Assembly: GCA_025331435.1 (NCBI GenBank)
Contig: JAIWNI010000022.1
Coordinates: 1-64,000, forward strand
Direction of reading: 5' to 3'
DNA: 64,000 nt
DNA from: Choanephora cucurbitarum
Lineage: Eukaryota > Mucoromycota > Mucoromycetes > Mucorales > Choanephoraceae
The stretch's first letter is position 1. The number at the start of each line of letters is the position of its first letter. The translations under genes were made by a program, and so were the position numbers. The notes under the pieces are model-generated. The model ran no database searches. It had not been told where the DNA came from and was given only the letters and a program-made list of their open reading frames with translations. Below, piece by piece: positions 43,095-54,735 of the stretch.

Positions 43095-44197
43095 TCAAAC
43101 CCGAGTGCTATAAGGAACTGTCCTTATTCTTTCTCTTTTGGATGGTCTCTTCATATACAAAGCAAGTCCATTTTCTATCGTATATATATCTGTATTTGTA
43201 CTATTCAAGATGTTGTTGAAACACAATTGAATATCCATACCACTCTTTGGATTTGTCAAAGTAACCTCAAAACAAGCCATGTTGTTTAAATAGGAAGCAA
43301 ATCTCTCGAGGGTCTCTGCTTGTATATAATGATCCATCTTGAAAGGGTTATATTGTTGGACTAGTTTAAGATGCTGAACGTTTACAAATCTCAAACAGAT
43401 ATATTGCAGAAGAGCGTCTGTTACCCAAGGCGTGTCTACAATCAACCGTGTTATATTGAGGCAGGGGTTTACTTGGTCTATAGCCTTATTCCAGTCAGTA
43501 AGTCTGTAGAAGTTGAGCTTCAAAATGCTTGCTTCTGGATACTGATTGATGATAGAGTCGATTTTATTTACTTCTAGTCTACTATGAGAATCAACTATAT
43601 CAAGTAAAACGGTTTGTTAAATTCCTTGATAAAATACTCCTGCCACTTATCAAGCTATTACCTACCAATTTTCAATCTATTTTCAGATGAGATTCTGACC
43701 CGCATAAGTGTTGAGGCAAGCGCAGTTTCATAGTCAAAATTAAAAGTGTTACAAAAGCTTTTTACATTTAGGTTCTTCAGATAATCCCAGTGACCTGCAT
43801 TGCATGTATTTAGCAATATGTCCCGAATAATGCATCTAATCGAACCATCCGCCCTGATAGATTCAATGAATGGTGTTTGTTGAATGAGGGCAATAATGGT
43901 GTCGTAATATGCATTTCCCTCACTGACATTCGCGTATACAGAAGATGGTATTGTCACTGTTCGTACAAAGCCACCAAGAGGTGGATCTTCTATCAAGGTA
44001 CTGACAAAGTCCTGCAGCATGTGCAAGTCATTTAAACTAACATGTACATAAAAATGGTGCCTGAATGCTGTGTACCATTTTTTGCAAGTGGAAGCAAAAG
44101 ATAGCAACTCGCTGCGATTTAGATACTTGAATATATCGTCAGATATTCCTTGAGGAAACTTTTCAATTGCAAGCATTTCCTTTTTGTTAGCTGTCAT
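43095..44197 (-). CDS. F-box protein, copy B (intact)
   Basis: Inferred exons are 44197-43666 and 43594-43095, giving 343 residues. The N-terminus has an F-box (FPQGISDDIFKYLNRSELL then ASTCKKWYTAFRHHFY, residues about 14-50), the Skp1-binding module of SCF ubiquitin ligases. The rest is leucine-rich-repeat-like without clear repeat borders, a usual substrate-recognition layout. Its substrate is unknown. It is one of four related copies in this window, all on the minus strand; copies B and D are open throughout. The intron lies at the same place and phase in B, C and D. Confidence 0.85.
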
Positions 44198-44214
44198 GAG
44201 CTAAAGAAGAAAAG

Positions 44215-44720
44215 TAATTGAAGAAAGAGAGTAAAAGCGACACTATTTCGATATACAAACAAGGCGGCAATTCGCCTTGTTTATCTGTGTACACCATGAA
44301 ATGATAAATGGGTGCGCAAGACTGATTTGTTTGCTCACGTAAACAAGTTCAGACATCAGCCCTCTTCTGATCAGTGATCCATTTGTTTCGCTTGAGATAA
44401 TTTTCAACTTTTGCTATGATCGAAATTATCAAACCACTTCATCCTTGAAGATATATCAGTCATTGCCTTTTTTTCTTTTCAGCTCCAAACATATCTTTGG
44501 ACGTACTAATCATTTCAGCAAAGGAATTATGGTCAAACAGTAGTAGTTGATTTATATCAAATTTGAAGATGAGTCTCATCAATCTAAAGGTATGCTTTTC
44601 TTTTTCTCACTAAACCGGTTGATTGTTCAACTGCCATAGACAAACTACCCTGAAAGGTGCTCAAAAGAACTTGTAGAAATCTTACTCACGTAGAAGGAGA
44701 AGAGAGCCTCTTGACAGAGA
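44215..44720 (+). repeat. Duplicated flanking segment B-prime of the F-box family
   Basis: Homologous to 32206-32730. It keeps the intron-like GTATGC...ATAG segment. Where copy A-prime has twelve C residues, this copy has two, so the run expanded in A-prime or shrank here. No intact ORF. Confidence 0.6.
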
Positions 44721-46437
44721 CTAACAAGAGACCAAAAGCAGTGGCTCAGTGCAGCAGGCTCATACATGCTTTTTATTGATAATAAATGAATACGCCTTTT
44801 TGGGTAGCATTTTAGCTCTTTACAATTCATTTCGCGATAGTCAAACAGTACAATGAAAACCTTACAAACTTCAGTAGCAACTCAATCTCTTGTTCACAGA
44901 GACTACATCTTTTTTTTTTAGATTTGGGAGCTAAGCCTTGAAGAATACTGAAGCAACACTTTTCTAAAGACAGTTTCGAAGACGGAACTGTGCATTTTGT
45001 TCTCCAATGTCTATTAGAATAGCCTTTGCTATTATTGATGAGAAACCATTCTTTGGGTGCTTTCTATGGAGTATCTTGTTTGAAAAGCGATCTGGAAACA
45101 GTCCAGTAGAATTTCTTTTCAGCCAAACACTAAAGAGTATACAGATCCTTCATCTAAACGATAGCTATTGACACAGCTAGTGCGACTGAGATGTGCGTAG
45201 ATCGGTTTTCTTGTTTCTATTGTATTCATAAACCACCAGCAGATGATGTTGCACCCGATTCAATTAGATATCGTTGTGTCCATTCACAGAGATTAAACCA
45301 TATTAATAAACCATACCATCAGTATGTAAGAAAAAAAAACCAAATTCATAGGTTTGATTATATATGTTATACTTGGAACTAAAGTCAATAGAGATATGAC
45401 TAAAAATGTTCTTATTTTTTCTAGGAACTGGTGGATCCATAATACTAACGAAAAGGCATTACATCTTATCTCTTCAACTATGCATTTCCATCCTGTCTCC
45501 AAAGGGCCGCTGAATTCAGTATTTTTATCCTTCCGTTGCATTACATCCCACTCCTTAATCTGTTCTTTAGACGATCTTGACAGTCTATCAGTTATCTTCT
45601 TTCTTTTCTTAGGCCTTTATTAAAGAGAGTGTCAAAAATGCCATATGGTAGTTTCAATGGAAGATAGACAGTCGTTTATCATACTCGATATGACACCGGA
45701 TACTAATTTGCTCGTTTTGATTAGATTGTATTTAGCTTCCTTTGTCTATCTCAAGACAGGTTTGCCTCGACGCAGTAAGCCACTTGTATTACTTTTCTGA
45801 CCAAAGGATAACAATCAAATCACTAGATCATGTCATTGCAATCTATCCAAGCGTAGTAAAAACCATTCTTTCGATTCTTCATCTTGGCCAGTGGGAGGAT
45901 CAGTTGTTACAAACGGAACCCAGTGCACCAGTTGAAGACTTTGGTACAATTGCATGAAAACTTCTTACAAATATCAGCCTGGATCACATGTGTATCAAAC
46001 TCCCTTTCACTTTCAAACTAGTTCCTTGAGCTGAGAAGCTTGTAGATCTTTGAAGCAGAGTGCTGTTTTTTTTTTACAAAAACTTAACAAAGGTCATGAC
46101 TCAATGAGTAAACTATGGCTAGTCAAAGAAACACTTTTTGATTGCCTGGAGCGACCTGATAGATAGCATAATATTGCTTCTTGTGCTTATTGAGTTTCGA
46201 CAGCAAACAAAATGAGTATGAATACGAGAGAGTTATTTTAAATTTGACACTAACGTCAAACCATTTATAGAGTCTTGTTATCTCACCTGAGGCAACAGAA
46301 GATCTTTTTTTTTTCAGCTCATCTCTAGTGGTATTCAAAAGACAACAAGAATAACGTATTTAACAAAAATGTGATTGCGCTAGCAAAGACAGCTTCCATT
46401 CGATGTTTATTGCTTTACTTTCATACAGTGAGCTTGC
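44721..46437. other. Intergenic DNA within the F-box cluster, about 1.7 kb
   Basis: No supportable gene. A 71-codon plus-strand frame near 45742-45957 (VCLDAVSHLYYF) is isolated and has no motif. Confidence 0.45.
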
Positions 46438-47603
46438 TCAACGAAAATGTTTATTCCAAGGATAATAGAACTCTTCTGCTCCAGCAAAAGTCCTATAATG
46501 ACCTATCCATACGCTTCCCCCTGTGGTTGGCCTCATCATAAACAAAGTATTTCCAGACCTTGAGGTCCATGTACGTGTATGTGCATTAACCAGTATGTTC
46601 TTGAATTGAGATTCGACATCTGTGTCGCTCTTTGGCTTTAGCAAAGCGATTTCAAAACTAGCCATATTACTTAGATACGAAGCAAATCTGCTGATAGTCT
46701 CTGCTGGCACAAAATTATCCATGCGGGAATTGTTATGGGGCTGGACTAATATAAGATACTGTAGGCTTACAAATTTCTTGCAGATGTACTGTAGAAGAGC
46801 ATTTGTTGGCCAAGGCGTATCTACAAACAACTATGTTATATTGAAGCAAGGTTCTGCTAGGTTTACGGCATTATAGAAGTCAGTAAGTCTGCAGAATTTA
46901 AGACTCAATGTGCTTGCTTTTGGATGCTGATTGATGATAGAGTCAATTTCATTTGCTTCCAGCCTACTATTAGGACTACCTATGCTCGGCGAAACAGTTT
47001 GTTGAGTTCGCAAACTACTCTTTCTCTGATAAAATGTAATTTTCTTCTATCAGCCTTTTACTTACTGATAACTACTTCTTTATCTGATATAGTTCGAACA
47101 GTGATAGGCACAAAAGAGTCTTTTGAAAATGATTCATCAGGCCAATGTAAATAGAGATTGTCTGTTCGTGTTGTTCTTAGTGTCTGTATATGGCTCAAAA
47201 AACCAGCTTTACATGCGCTTCTCATTATCTCGAAGAAAATTGGCTTGATTCGAAAGCTAATTTTGATGGAATGAACCAACTGTGCCTGTTGAATTAGTAC
47301 AGTTATGGCGTCATAGAATCTATTTTTTTCATCGAGGTATATACGTCCAGGAGAGTGTATCACCAATGTGGTCACAGAGTCACCCAGAGATGGATCTTTT
47401 GCCAAGGTGCTGACAAAGTCCTCCAACATTTCCAGGTCCTTTGTACAAATGTATGTATAGAAATGATGCCTAAGTCTCGTGTACCATTTTCTGCAAGTAG
47501 AAGCAGCTAGCAACAGTTCCTTCTGACCTAAATGTCTGAACACTTGATCCCAGATTTCTTGCGGAAGCTCTTCACAAGCAGCCATTGTATTTTTGTTTGT
47601 CAT
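46438..47603 (-). pseudogene. F-box protein, copy C, with in-frame nonsense codon
   Basis: Exons 47603-47066 and 46979-46438 align with copies B and D, and the F-box (LPQEIWDQVFRHLGQKELL then ASTCRKWYTRLRHHFY) is complete. In exon 2 the codon after FNIT is TAG (46833-46831) where copy B has CGG and copy D has CAG. Translation would stop after about 228 of 358 residues; everything downstream to 46438 is still open, so the lesion is young. A truncated F-box protein might still bind Skp1. Confidence 0.8.
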
Positions 47604-47999
47604 CTGAAAAAGAAGAAGAAGAAAGGATATGACAGTGCTTTGTTATAACAAAAAAAAATACGAGCATTAATTTAACAGATATATACAATGAAAGCCTTCA
47701 TCTTTCTCATCTATCTGCATACAAATAAATGATGAATAGGGCATAAGAATGACAGGTAATTTATCTGTTAAGTCAAGATGAGTTAAACAAGATTAAAGAG
47801 AGGGTTTTATTCAGTGCAGAATGAGATTGTGAATATAAATTGAACTTGGTGACACAAAGTGGAATTGTGTCTCAAATAAATGTCTTGATTTGATGGTGCA
47901 TCTAACTTACGATACATCAATAGGGTTATTGAATTCTTGTTAATTGAACAAGTTCAAATGTCTGGTCAATGGTTTATCTATATCCTGCTTCCCTTTCTT

Positions 48000-48650
48000 T
48001 TAGAAAAACTGTAAGCTTGTACTTTGAGCAGAGCTATTGAATAACAGAAAAAAAACATCACAAAAACATATTGCTTGTTGTCCGTACGAAACACACTTTT
48101 GGACCTGTCAAATCTTACTGATAAGGAAGTATTGTCAAGCAATAGTACTGGGCATAGATCAAATTCGAAACAAAATCTCATTAGTCTGAAGAAAGTGGCC
48201 TCATTGAATTACGTATTTGTTCAACCAGCAGGGGAGAAGCCAACGAGAGCCTATGAACGTCTTGCTTACGTTGAACAAGAGAGCCTCTTGATAGAGACTC
48301 ACAAAATATTAGAAGCAGCTGACCAATGCTTCTGGTGTATGAATGGGCTAATCTTTTTGATAAACAATTTGGCTCTTCACGATTTGTTTTGCAATTATTA
48401 AATAATGAGATGAAAGCACTGTATACTTCGCGTTCCCTCTTTTTTTTTCTTTGTCTATACATGAATAAAATGCTTAGTGTAACGAATACTGCTGAAGTAC
48501 TGTATCATGGACTGCTAAGTCTTTAGCCATCACCTCATCTTAATATAGTCCTCAATTACTATCCACAAAGTTTCATATGTCTAGGTCAACCTAAGGCTGT
48601 AACCCGGGTATCACATACAATTGGCTAAATCACTTTTATTTGACTTTCAT
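48000..48650 (+). repeat. Duplicated flanking segment C-prime of the F-box family
   Basis: Positions about 48265-48650 match 32695-33085 closely. The plus-strand frame 48075-48401 (108 codons, including YVEQESLLIETHKILEAADQC) is open here, while the equivalent in A-prime is broken. It may be the best-preserved remnant of a small divergent companion gene; its function is unknown. Confidence 0.5.
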
Positions 48651-48711
48651 TGTTGTGTGAAGAGCTTGCTCAGCAAAGCTATCTGTCTTGATACTTGTTT
48701 TAACTGACAAA

Positions 48712-49805
48712 TCAGGTAGAAATGTAATAGGAACCTATCTGTACCCTTCCCACTCCAGCAGGCCTTACTAAATGCAATGTGTATCCAATGTATGATGTGC
48801 GAACAACAGTTTTTTTCGTATTCAAATTCGCTTGAAAACACTCTACGAGATACACATTGCTCTTCAGTCTGAAGAAAGCAATTTTGAAACTACTTATGTG
48901 GTCCAGATAAGAGGCAAATCTCTTGAAGGTCTCTGCTGGTATGTGATGACACTTCTTTAAGTTGTTAATATGTTGGACTAGTTGAAGATACTGAACGTTC
49001 ACAAATTTCTTGCATATGTACTGCAGAAGAGCGTCTGTTACCCAAGGTGTGTCTACAATCAACTGTGTTATATTGAGGCAGGGGTTTACTTGGTCTATAG
49101 TCTTGTTCCAGTCAGTAAGTCTGTAAACTCTTAGCATCAATATGCTTGCTTCTGAATACTGATTGATGATACAATCGATTCCATTTACTTCCGGCCTATA
49201 GCTAGGATCACCTATATTGAGTAAAACAGTTTGTCAAATTCTCTGAAAAAATACTGCTGACTCTTATCAGGCTTTTACTTACCGATAACCGGTTCTTCGT
49301 CTGATGAGGAATCGGTCCGGGTATGCTTATAAAACGGTTCTGAAGGGAATACATAGTCATAGTCAAAAGCAACAGTGTTATCCAAGCGTTTCACTTTTAG
49401 GTTCTTCAGATAGTCCCAGTGACCTGCATAGCATGTATTTCGCAATATGTCCCAAAAAAGGCTTATAATCGAATCATGCGCCCTGATTGATTCAATGAAT
49501 GGTGTTTGTTGAACGAGGGCAACAAGGGTGTCGTAATATGCATTTTGATCAAATTGGTCTATTTGGGTGGGGGATCGTATTGTCACTGTTCTTACAAAGA
49601 CGCCAAGAGATGGATCTTTTATCAAGGTACTGACAAAGTCCTGCAGCATGTGCAAGTCATTTAAACTAACATGTGCATAAAAATGGTGCCTGAATGCTGT
49701 GTACCATTTTTTGCAAGTGGAAGCAACTGACAACAACTCATTATGCTCTAGATGTTTGAATATATCGTCAAATACTTCTTGAGGGATCCTTGTGGTAGTA
49801 GACAT
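48712..49805 (-). CDS. F-box protein, copy D (intact)
   Basis: Inferred exons are 49805-49283 and 49211-48712, giving 340 residues. The F-box begins near residue 7 (IPQEVFDDIFKHLEHNELL then ASTCKKWYTAFRHHFY). It is closest to copy B: long stretches such as VNPCLNIT and VDTPWVTDALLQYIC are shared, and exon 1 also shares VSLNDLHMLQDFVSTLI. It probably serves as a substrate adaptor of an SCF ubiquitin ligase. No companion flanking segment of the A-prime type is evident upstream of it. Confidence 0.85.
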
Positions 49806-50432
49806 AGTAGTATTTTTTTTGGAGAGAAAGAGAGTAGCAAAAGCGATGAGAAATTACTATTTTAATACTTGAAAAGCGGAAAAAAGAAGTCTCTCTTTCC
49901 TCTTTATAGAAGTGATAAACAAGCACACAAGCAAAATCAATTGAGTCTTTGTTGTATTGCTTTGAGCAGGTTGAAAAGTTGATGTTTTATTTTAAAGAGC
50001 TTTACATATTCACAGTGATACCGTATATGTAGTCAGTCAGGCACTCTGGCGCCACTATTGGAACAGTCAAGTCCTTTTCCACTTTTCATAAAAACTACAT
50101 ATAGACATAATATAGAGTCTATACCAGCGCTTCTCTCTCCTCTTCTCTCCCCCTTTTTTTTTAATCTCTTGTATGGATATCAAGTTCAACCAAAAAGGTT
50201 CTTATTACCCAGACAGAGAAGTATGACATCAGTTCATTTAAGGAAAAAATGATCGATAATATACGGACTATCTTTGCTCCGATCCCACCTATCAGTCTAT
50301 CTATATTTTAGATTCCTTTTTCTCCTCCTCCCCCCCCCCCATAAGTGGAAACCGGGATTTTAAAGCCTATCGTTTCTTTCATTTAGTCAAGTTTTTTCTT
50401 CTTCTTTTTTTTTTGTTGTTGTTGTTGTCAAC
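49806..50432. other. Divergent intergenic region, F-box D and acyl-CoA synthetase
   Basis: Contains both promoters. A C-rich run (about 50329-50341) and a T-rich/GTT-repeat leader (50405-50428) precede the synthetase start. No further gene. Confidence 0.5.
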
Positions 50433-52374
50433 ATGAGTTTACCTAATTTCCCTTTATTTCAAAATCTTGTAAATTACGCTAAACAATCCGATAAAATTGC
50501 CATTGATGATGTGCGTTTAAATAAAGGATTTAGTTACAGTGAATTACTTTATGCAGTCAGTCAACTTCAACTTGACCTTTTGAATGGCAAAAGGTAATTC
50601 CGATACTGCTTTTTTTTTTCTCATTTTGTTTCTAATTTGCTCCCAAGTTCTTTAGCAGAAGAGCGTATTGCCATTTTATGTCCAAGGTAATGACACAATA
50701 AGAATATCCATATGATATCAACAAAAACTAAACATGAACGCGTTTTTTTTGGAAACAGTGGATTTCCTTATGTTGTTGCCTTACTTGCTATTTGGGCAGC
50801 AGGTGGTATTGCTGTACCTATTTGTAAGGATTCATCTCTATATGACACCATGGTCGTACTAATTTACCCTTTCAATATCTAGGCACAACACATCCTTTAC
50901 CTGAACAAATCTATACATTACAAGATGCACAAGTGTCCTTGATAATCGGCCATCCCGTTTTTGAAGACCGACTCAAAGCATTGACTGAGGCTACACAGAT
51001 TCAAACCATCCTCAAAGACGACTTTTCATCACCACCCGTGTCATACACACTTACTGAACACAACCAAGATGCAGGCGCCTTGATTATCTATACCAGTGGT
51101 ACCACAGGTAAGCCCAAGGGAGCAGTCTCAACCCATCGTGTGATTGACGCTCAAGCCTCTGTCTTGGTGAAGGCATGGTATTGGTCATCTGAAGATCGCA
51201 TCCATCATATCCTTCCTTTGCATCATATCCATGGTATTGTCAATGCCTTGGTTTGTCCTCTCTATGCAGGTGCCACAGTAGAGATGCATCCTCGATTTGA
51301 TACAGTCCAGGTATGGTCTCGATGGGCTGAACCTGATCAACCTCGTCTGACTGTCTTCATGTCAGTCCCCACTGTCTATGCTAAATTACAACAGTATCAT
51401 AAACAACAAACACCTGAAAGACAAGCTGAGTTGACGAAGGCATGTCGACAATTCCGATTCATGGTATCTGGATCAGCCTCTTTACCTACTTCCTTAAGAA
51501 GCGATTGGAGAAAATTGAGTGGAGGACAAGTTTTGTTAGAACGTTATGGCATGACAGGTAAAGAAATATATATATATACACACAGATGGACTGATAGGGA
51601 ATACATTAGAGATTGGTATGGCATTGAGTCAAGAGTATTTAGTATCAGAAAGAGTAGAAGGAACAGTAGGTGTTCCATTGCCTGGTGTTCAAGTGCGTTT
51701 GATTTCGCCAGAGACAAATGAGGACGTGACTGAGACGAGAGATGTTCCTGGTATGCTTCAGATCAAGGGTCCTACTGTCTTTAAAGAATACTGGCAGCGA
51801 CCTGAAGCAACTCAGAAGGAATTTACAGAAGATGGATGGTAAGATAGAGAAAGAGGAAATGAAAAAGAAAGTCTAATGATAGCCCATATAGGTTTATTAC
51901 AGGAGATATTGCTAAGCGTATCAGTCAACGTGGCTATTATCAAATCATGGGTAGAAACAGTATTGATATTATCAAAGTAAAGCTTTATGATAAAAAAAAA
52001 CAAGACATGTTTCTGACAATGTATTATTCTAGACAGGTGGTGAAAAAGTATCTGCACTTGAGATCGAAAGAACCATTTTATCGTCTGGTTTGAATGTACA
52101 AGATGTGGCTGTTGTAGGTGTGCCTGACCCTGAATGGGGTCAAAAGGTAGCTGCTGTCGTTGTGTTAGAAAAGAACAAGGTTAGCGAGAGAGAATATCAA
52201 AATATGGATACTGATAAGAAATTGTAGGAATTGGATTTATTGACTATGAGAAATGCTTTGAAAAAGCAACTGGCTGTTTACAAAGTTCCTGCCTTGTTAA
52301 AGACAGTTTCTGAATTGCCCAAGAATGCAATGGGCAAAGTAACTAAAAAGGATGTGGTTGCCTTATTTCAATAA
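50433..52374 (+). CDS. ACSF3: AMP-forming acyl-CoA synthetase, probably malonyl-CoA synthetase
   Basis: The enzyme activates a carboxylic acid through an acyl-AMP to acyl-CoA; in ACSF3 the substrate is malonate, in mitochondria. Inferred exons are 50433-50593, 50648-50686, 50759-50823, 50883-51557, 51610-51838, 51892-51976, 52033-52179 and 52228-52374, totalling 515 residues. The AMP-binding P-loop IIYTSGTTGKPKGA is in exon 4, RYGMTEIGMAL spans the exon 4/5 junction, FITGDIAK is in exon 6 and PKNAMGKVTK with the catalytic lysine ends the protein. Overall sequence and length fit ACSF3 best, but other medium/short acyl-CoA ligases cannot be excluded. No clear mitochondrial leader is seen. The next gene starts 21 bp after the stop. 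Confidence 0.88.
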
Positions 52375-52395
52375 AACAATCTTTTCTCTCAGTGC

Positions 52396-53397
52396 ATGTT
52401 ATCTCGTCTTGTTGTGTTGTCTATTTTAGTGGGTTTATCCACTCAACAATGTTTAAAGACCTTTGAGGGTAAAGATGATTATACATTTGCTCTAGCTCAA
52501 ATCAGTCCTACACAAGATGCAGCTTCTGCTTGTTATCATGAATGTGGGGCACAGTTGGTGACTCGTTCTGGTAGTGAAGATCTAGATCAATTGACTTTGT
52601 TTGATAATGAGTCTTCTTCCTTGATTGCCACTGAATTCTTTCAATCTGGAAAGCCTTATGTTGTGGTAAGTTCTGTTGTCGATTGGTTTATGTGTTGGAT
52701 TTCTAAGTATAGTATATATATATAGAATCAAATTGGCATGGACGATGGTAAAGCTATAAAAAAAAGAAAGAAAGAAAACCATTCACACACTTTTATTTTT
52801 AGACAATGGTGTTGGCTGTATTGAAATGACTGCGTAAAGTATATATTATATGTCTCTTAGACTCATCTAAACTTACCCATCAATGCATTAGTAACAATCG
52901 TCTCAAAAGCTATGCTCTTTCTCACCCAACATGTTCTAAGGCTAATGTGGCTGTCTGTGGATTCTATGGCAAGGTAAGAGAATCAGGAAATCAAAAAAAA
53001 GAAAAAAGAAATGAATAACTCTGTATAGCAAATGAAGTCTAAACAGACAATCACTCAATCCTCACCAGCATCTGTTTCCTTATCTAAGCCAAAAGAAAAG
53101 AAGTTCAGAATGGACGACCAACTCTACCATATAGTTCAAAAGAAAGCCAGTACACAAAACAGTATGATCAGAGCCTGTCAAGCAAAGAAAGCCAGTTTAG
53201 CTGCTGTTCAATCAGACACAATCCATGCCATCACTGCAGAACTACAGAGACTGATAGGCCCCAATAAGAAGCTAGTGGTAGGTTCCTGGAATGGTGACCA
53301 CTATAATCTATCTGGCAGTCAATGCCTTGTGATGCAGACTGGAAATGGCATCTATCCTGGCCCATGCACAGAGGCTACTTTAGCCTTATGCTCATAA
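52396..53397 (+). CDS. Secreted protein with two C-type-lectin-like domains
   Basis: Inferred exons are 52396-52665, 52726-52747, 52803-52833, 52892-52973 and 53029-53397, giving 257 residues. A signal peptide (MLSRLVVLSILVGLSTQQ) is followed by two modules with the same cysteine layout. Module 1 runs from FALAQ...ACYHECGAQLVT through GVGCIEM to ANVAVCGF. Module 2 runs from MIRACQAKKASLAAVQ through GSQCLVM to PCTEATLALC. The pattern C...G/K-LA...W-x-G...C...C...LC is that of C-type lectin-like folds. The calcium-binding EPN/WND motifs are not obvious, so sugar binding is uncertain; extracellular or cell-wall location is inferred. Confidence 0.72.
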
Positions 53398-53423
53398 TAA
53401 AATCTATTTACAGCTATTGTATT

Positions 53424-54461
53424 TTATTGTTTTTCTATGATCTTATCAAACAAGACACGATAACGATCTTCTGATGCTTGAGATTGATGAAAAAGACGTT
53501 CACATAATTGCATGTATTTATCGTTCATCTTGAAAATACTCTCATAGTGTTGTTTCATCAGTTTCATCTGATTGGCTTGTTCCTGCATGCTTGTTCTATG
53601 CGTCTCAAACAGTTGCTGTGTCAGTTCTACATCCTGTTCATGTAGACGTGGACGCTTCTGTGGGGTACTTGACTGAGTCTGATAATAGAGTGCATCTTCA
53701 GGCACTGGCAAATGATGAAGGTATAGATCCATATATTGAAAATGACTCCAATAGGAAGGAACATGGAATGGTTGAGGTTGAAGACTTGCTTGTCTGTGTT
53801 GTAGCATCAGATGGGCACGCTCTGCATTGTATTTGGCCATCAACTGAACCCATCGATGGTGTAGATCAAGCATGCTATGTTGTTCTTGTGTGATCATATT
53901 GAATTCAGTGGTCAGTCTTGACCAGGCACCATTCTCCTTGTCTAAGGTATCTTCTTGAATAGCAGGATAGTATTTTCGGTGTAGTTGAATGAGGATGGCT
54001 GTATCTGCTTCAGACCAATAGGTAGGTCTGGGTGTTGAGGGAGGGTAAGGTAATCGAACGATTGTCTGTTGTGGTAAGGCGGGTGGGTTATTGTTGGTGA
54101 ATGGAAAGGGATGTGCTCTTTTGGGTCGATTGACAGCAATATCATGTACTCTACCTTGATAGCCTTTGTTGTTCTCTTTAGATGGTGAAGGGGGCTGTAT
54201 TGATTCTGGTCTATCTAATTGTGCTGGTGAAGATGCGATGGATATAGGTTGTGGAGGGGGTGGTGGAGCAGGTGCTATGACAGGTGCTATAGGTACAGGT
54301 TGTTGTGGTGGTGGTGGAGCAGGTGCCAATGGAACTAATGTTTGTTCTGTTGATTTCTGAATAGGCATTTGTTCTTCTGAAATCACAGTAGATTTACGAC
54401 TACTAGCATTTACCATTTTCTCACCGTTAAATGTCTGTGCCACAAATATATTACTTGTCAT
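53424..54461 (-). CDS. Myb/SANT-like domain protein, putative regulator
   Basis: A single-exon frame of 345 residues. The N-terminal 120 residues are low-complexity, with proline-rich runs (APAPPPPQQP, APAPPPPPQP). A Myb/SANT-like helical unit covers about residues 148-210 (YWSEADTAILIQLHRKYYP ... AWSRLTTEFNMIT ... HHRWVQLMAKY), with spaced tryptophans. The C-terminal 80 residues are a probable coiled coil (ELTQQLFETHRTSMQEQANQ). DNA binding is likely but unproven, and no target is evident. Its stop is 26 bp from that of the convergent lectin-like gene. Confidence 0.7.
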   Translation of the reverse strand: MTSNIFVAQTFNGEKMVNASSRKSTVISEEQMPIQKSTEQTLVPLAPAPPPPQQPVPIAPVIAPAPPPPPQPISIASSPAQLDRPESIQPPSPSKENNKGYQGRVHDIAVNRPKRAHPFPFTNNNPPALPQQTIVRLPYPPSTPRPTYWSEADTAILIQLHRKYYPAIQEDTLDKENGAWSRLTTEFNMITQEQHSMLDLHHRWVQLMAKYNAERAHLMLQHRQASLQPQPFHVPSYWSHFQYMDLYLHHLPVPEDALYYQTQSSTPQKRPRLHEQDVELTQQLFETHRTSMQEQANQMKLMKQHYESIFKMNDKYMQLCERLFHQSQASEDRYRVLFDKIIEKQ

Positions 54462-54735
54462 GGAGACACGTTAAAAGAAAAAGAAAGAGAGCAAAAAAAA
54501 AAAAAGAGAGAAAATATTTTTTTTTTTTTACTTTTTCATATTTTCTGTCTTGTTTGCTTGACATGTTTCAGCATCCGCTTATAAGGTGACGTTGGCTATT
54601 CAGACTCCGATTGGCTCTATGGGATAGCGGTTAAAGAATTTTTTTTTTATATATATTTTTTGAAAGCTGTCAGTGATCTCTGTCTTTTTTCCTCTCCTTA
54701 TTTCTTTCATCTTAGAAAAAGAAAATCTATACATC

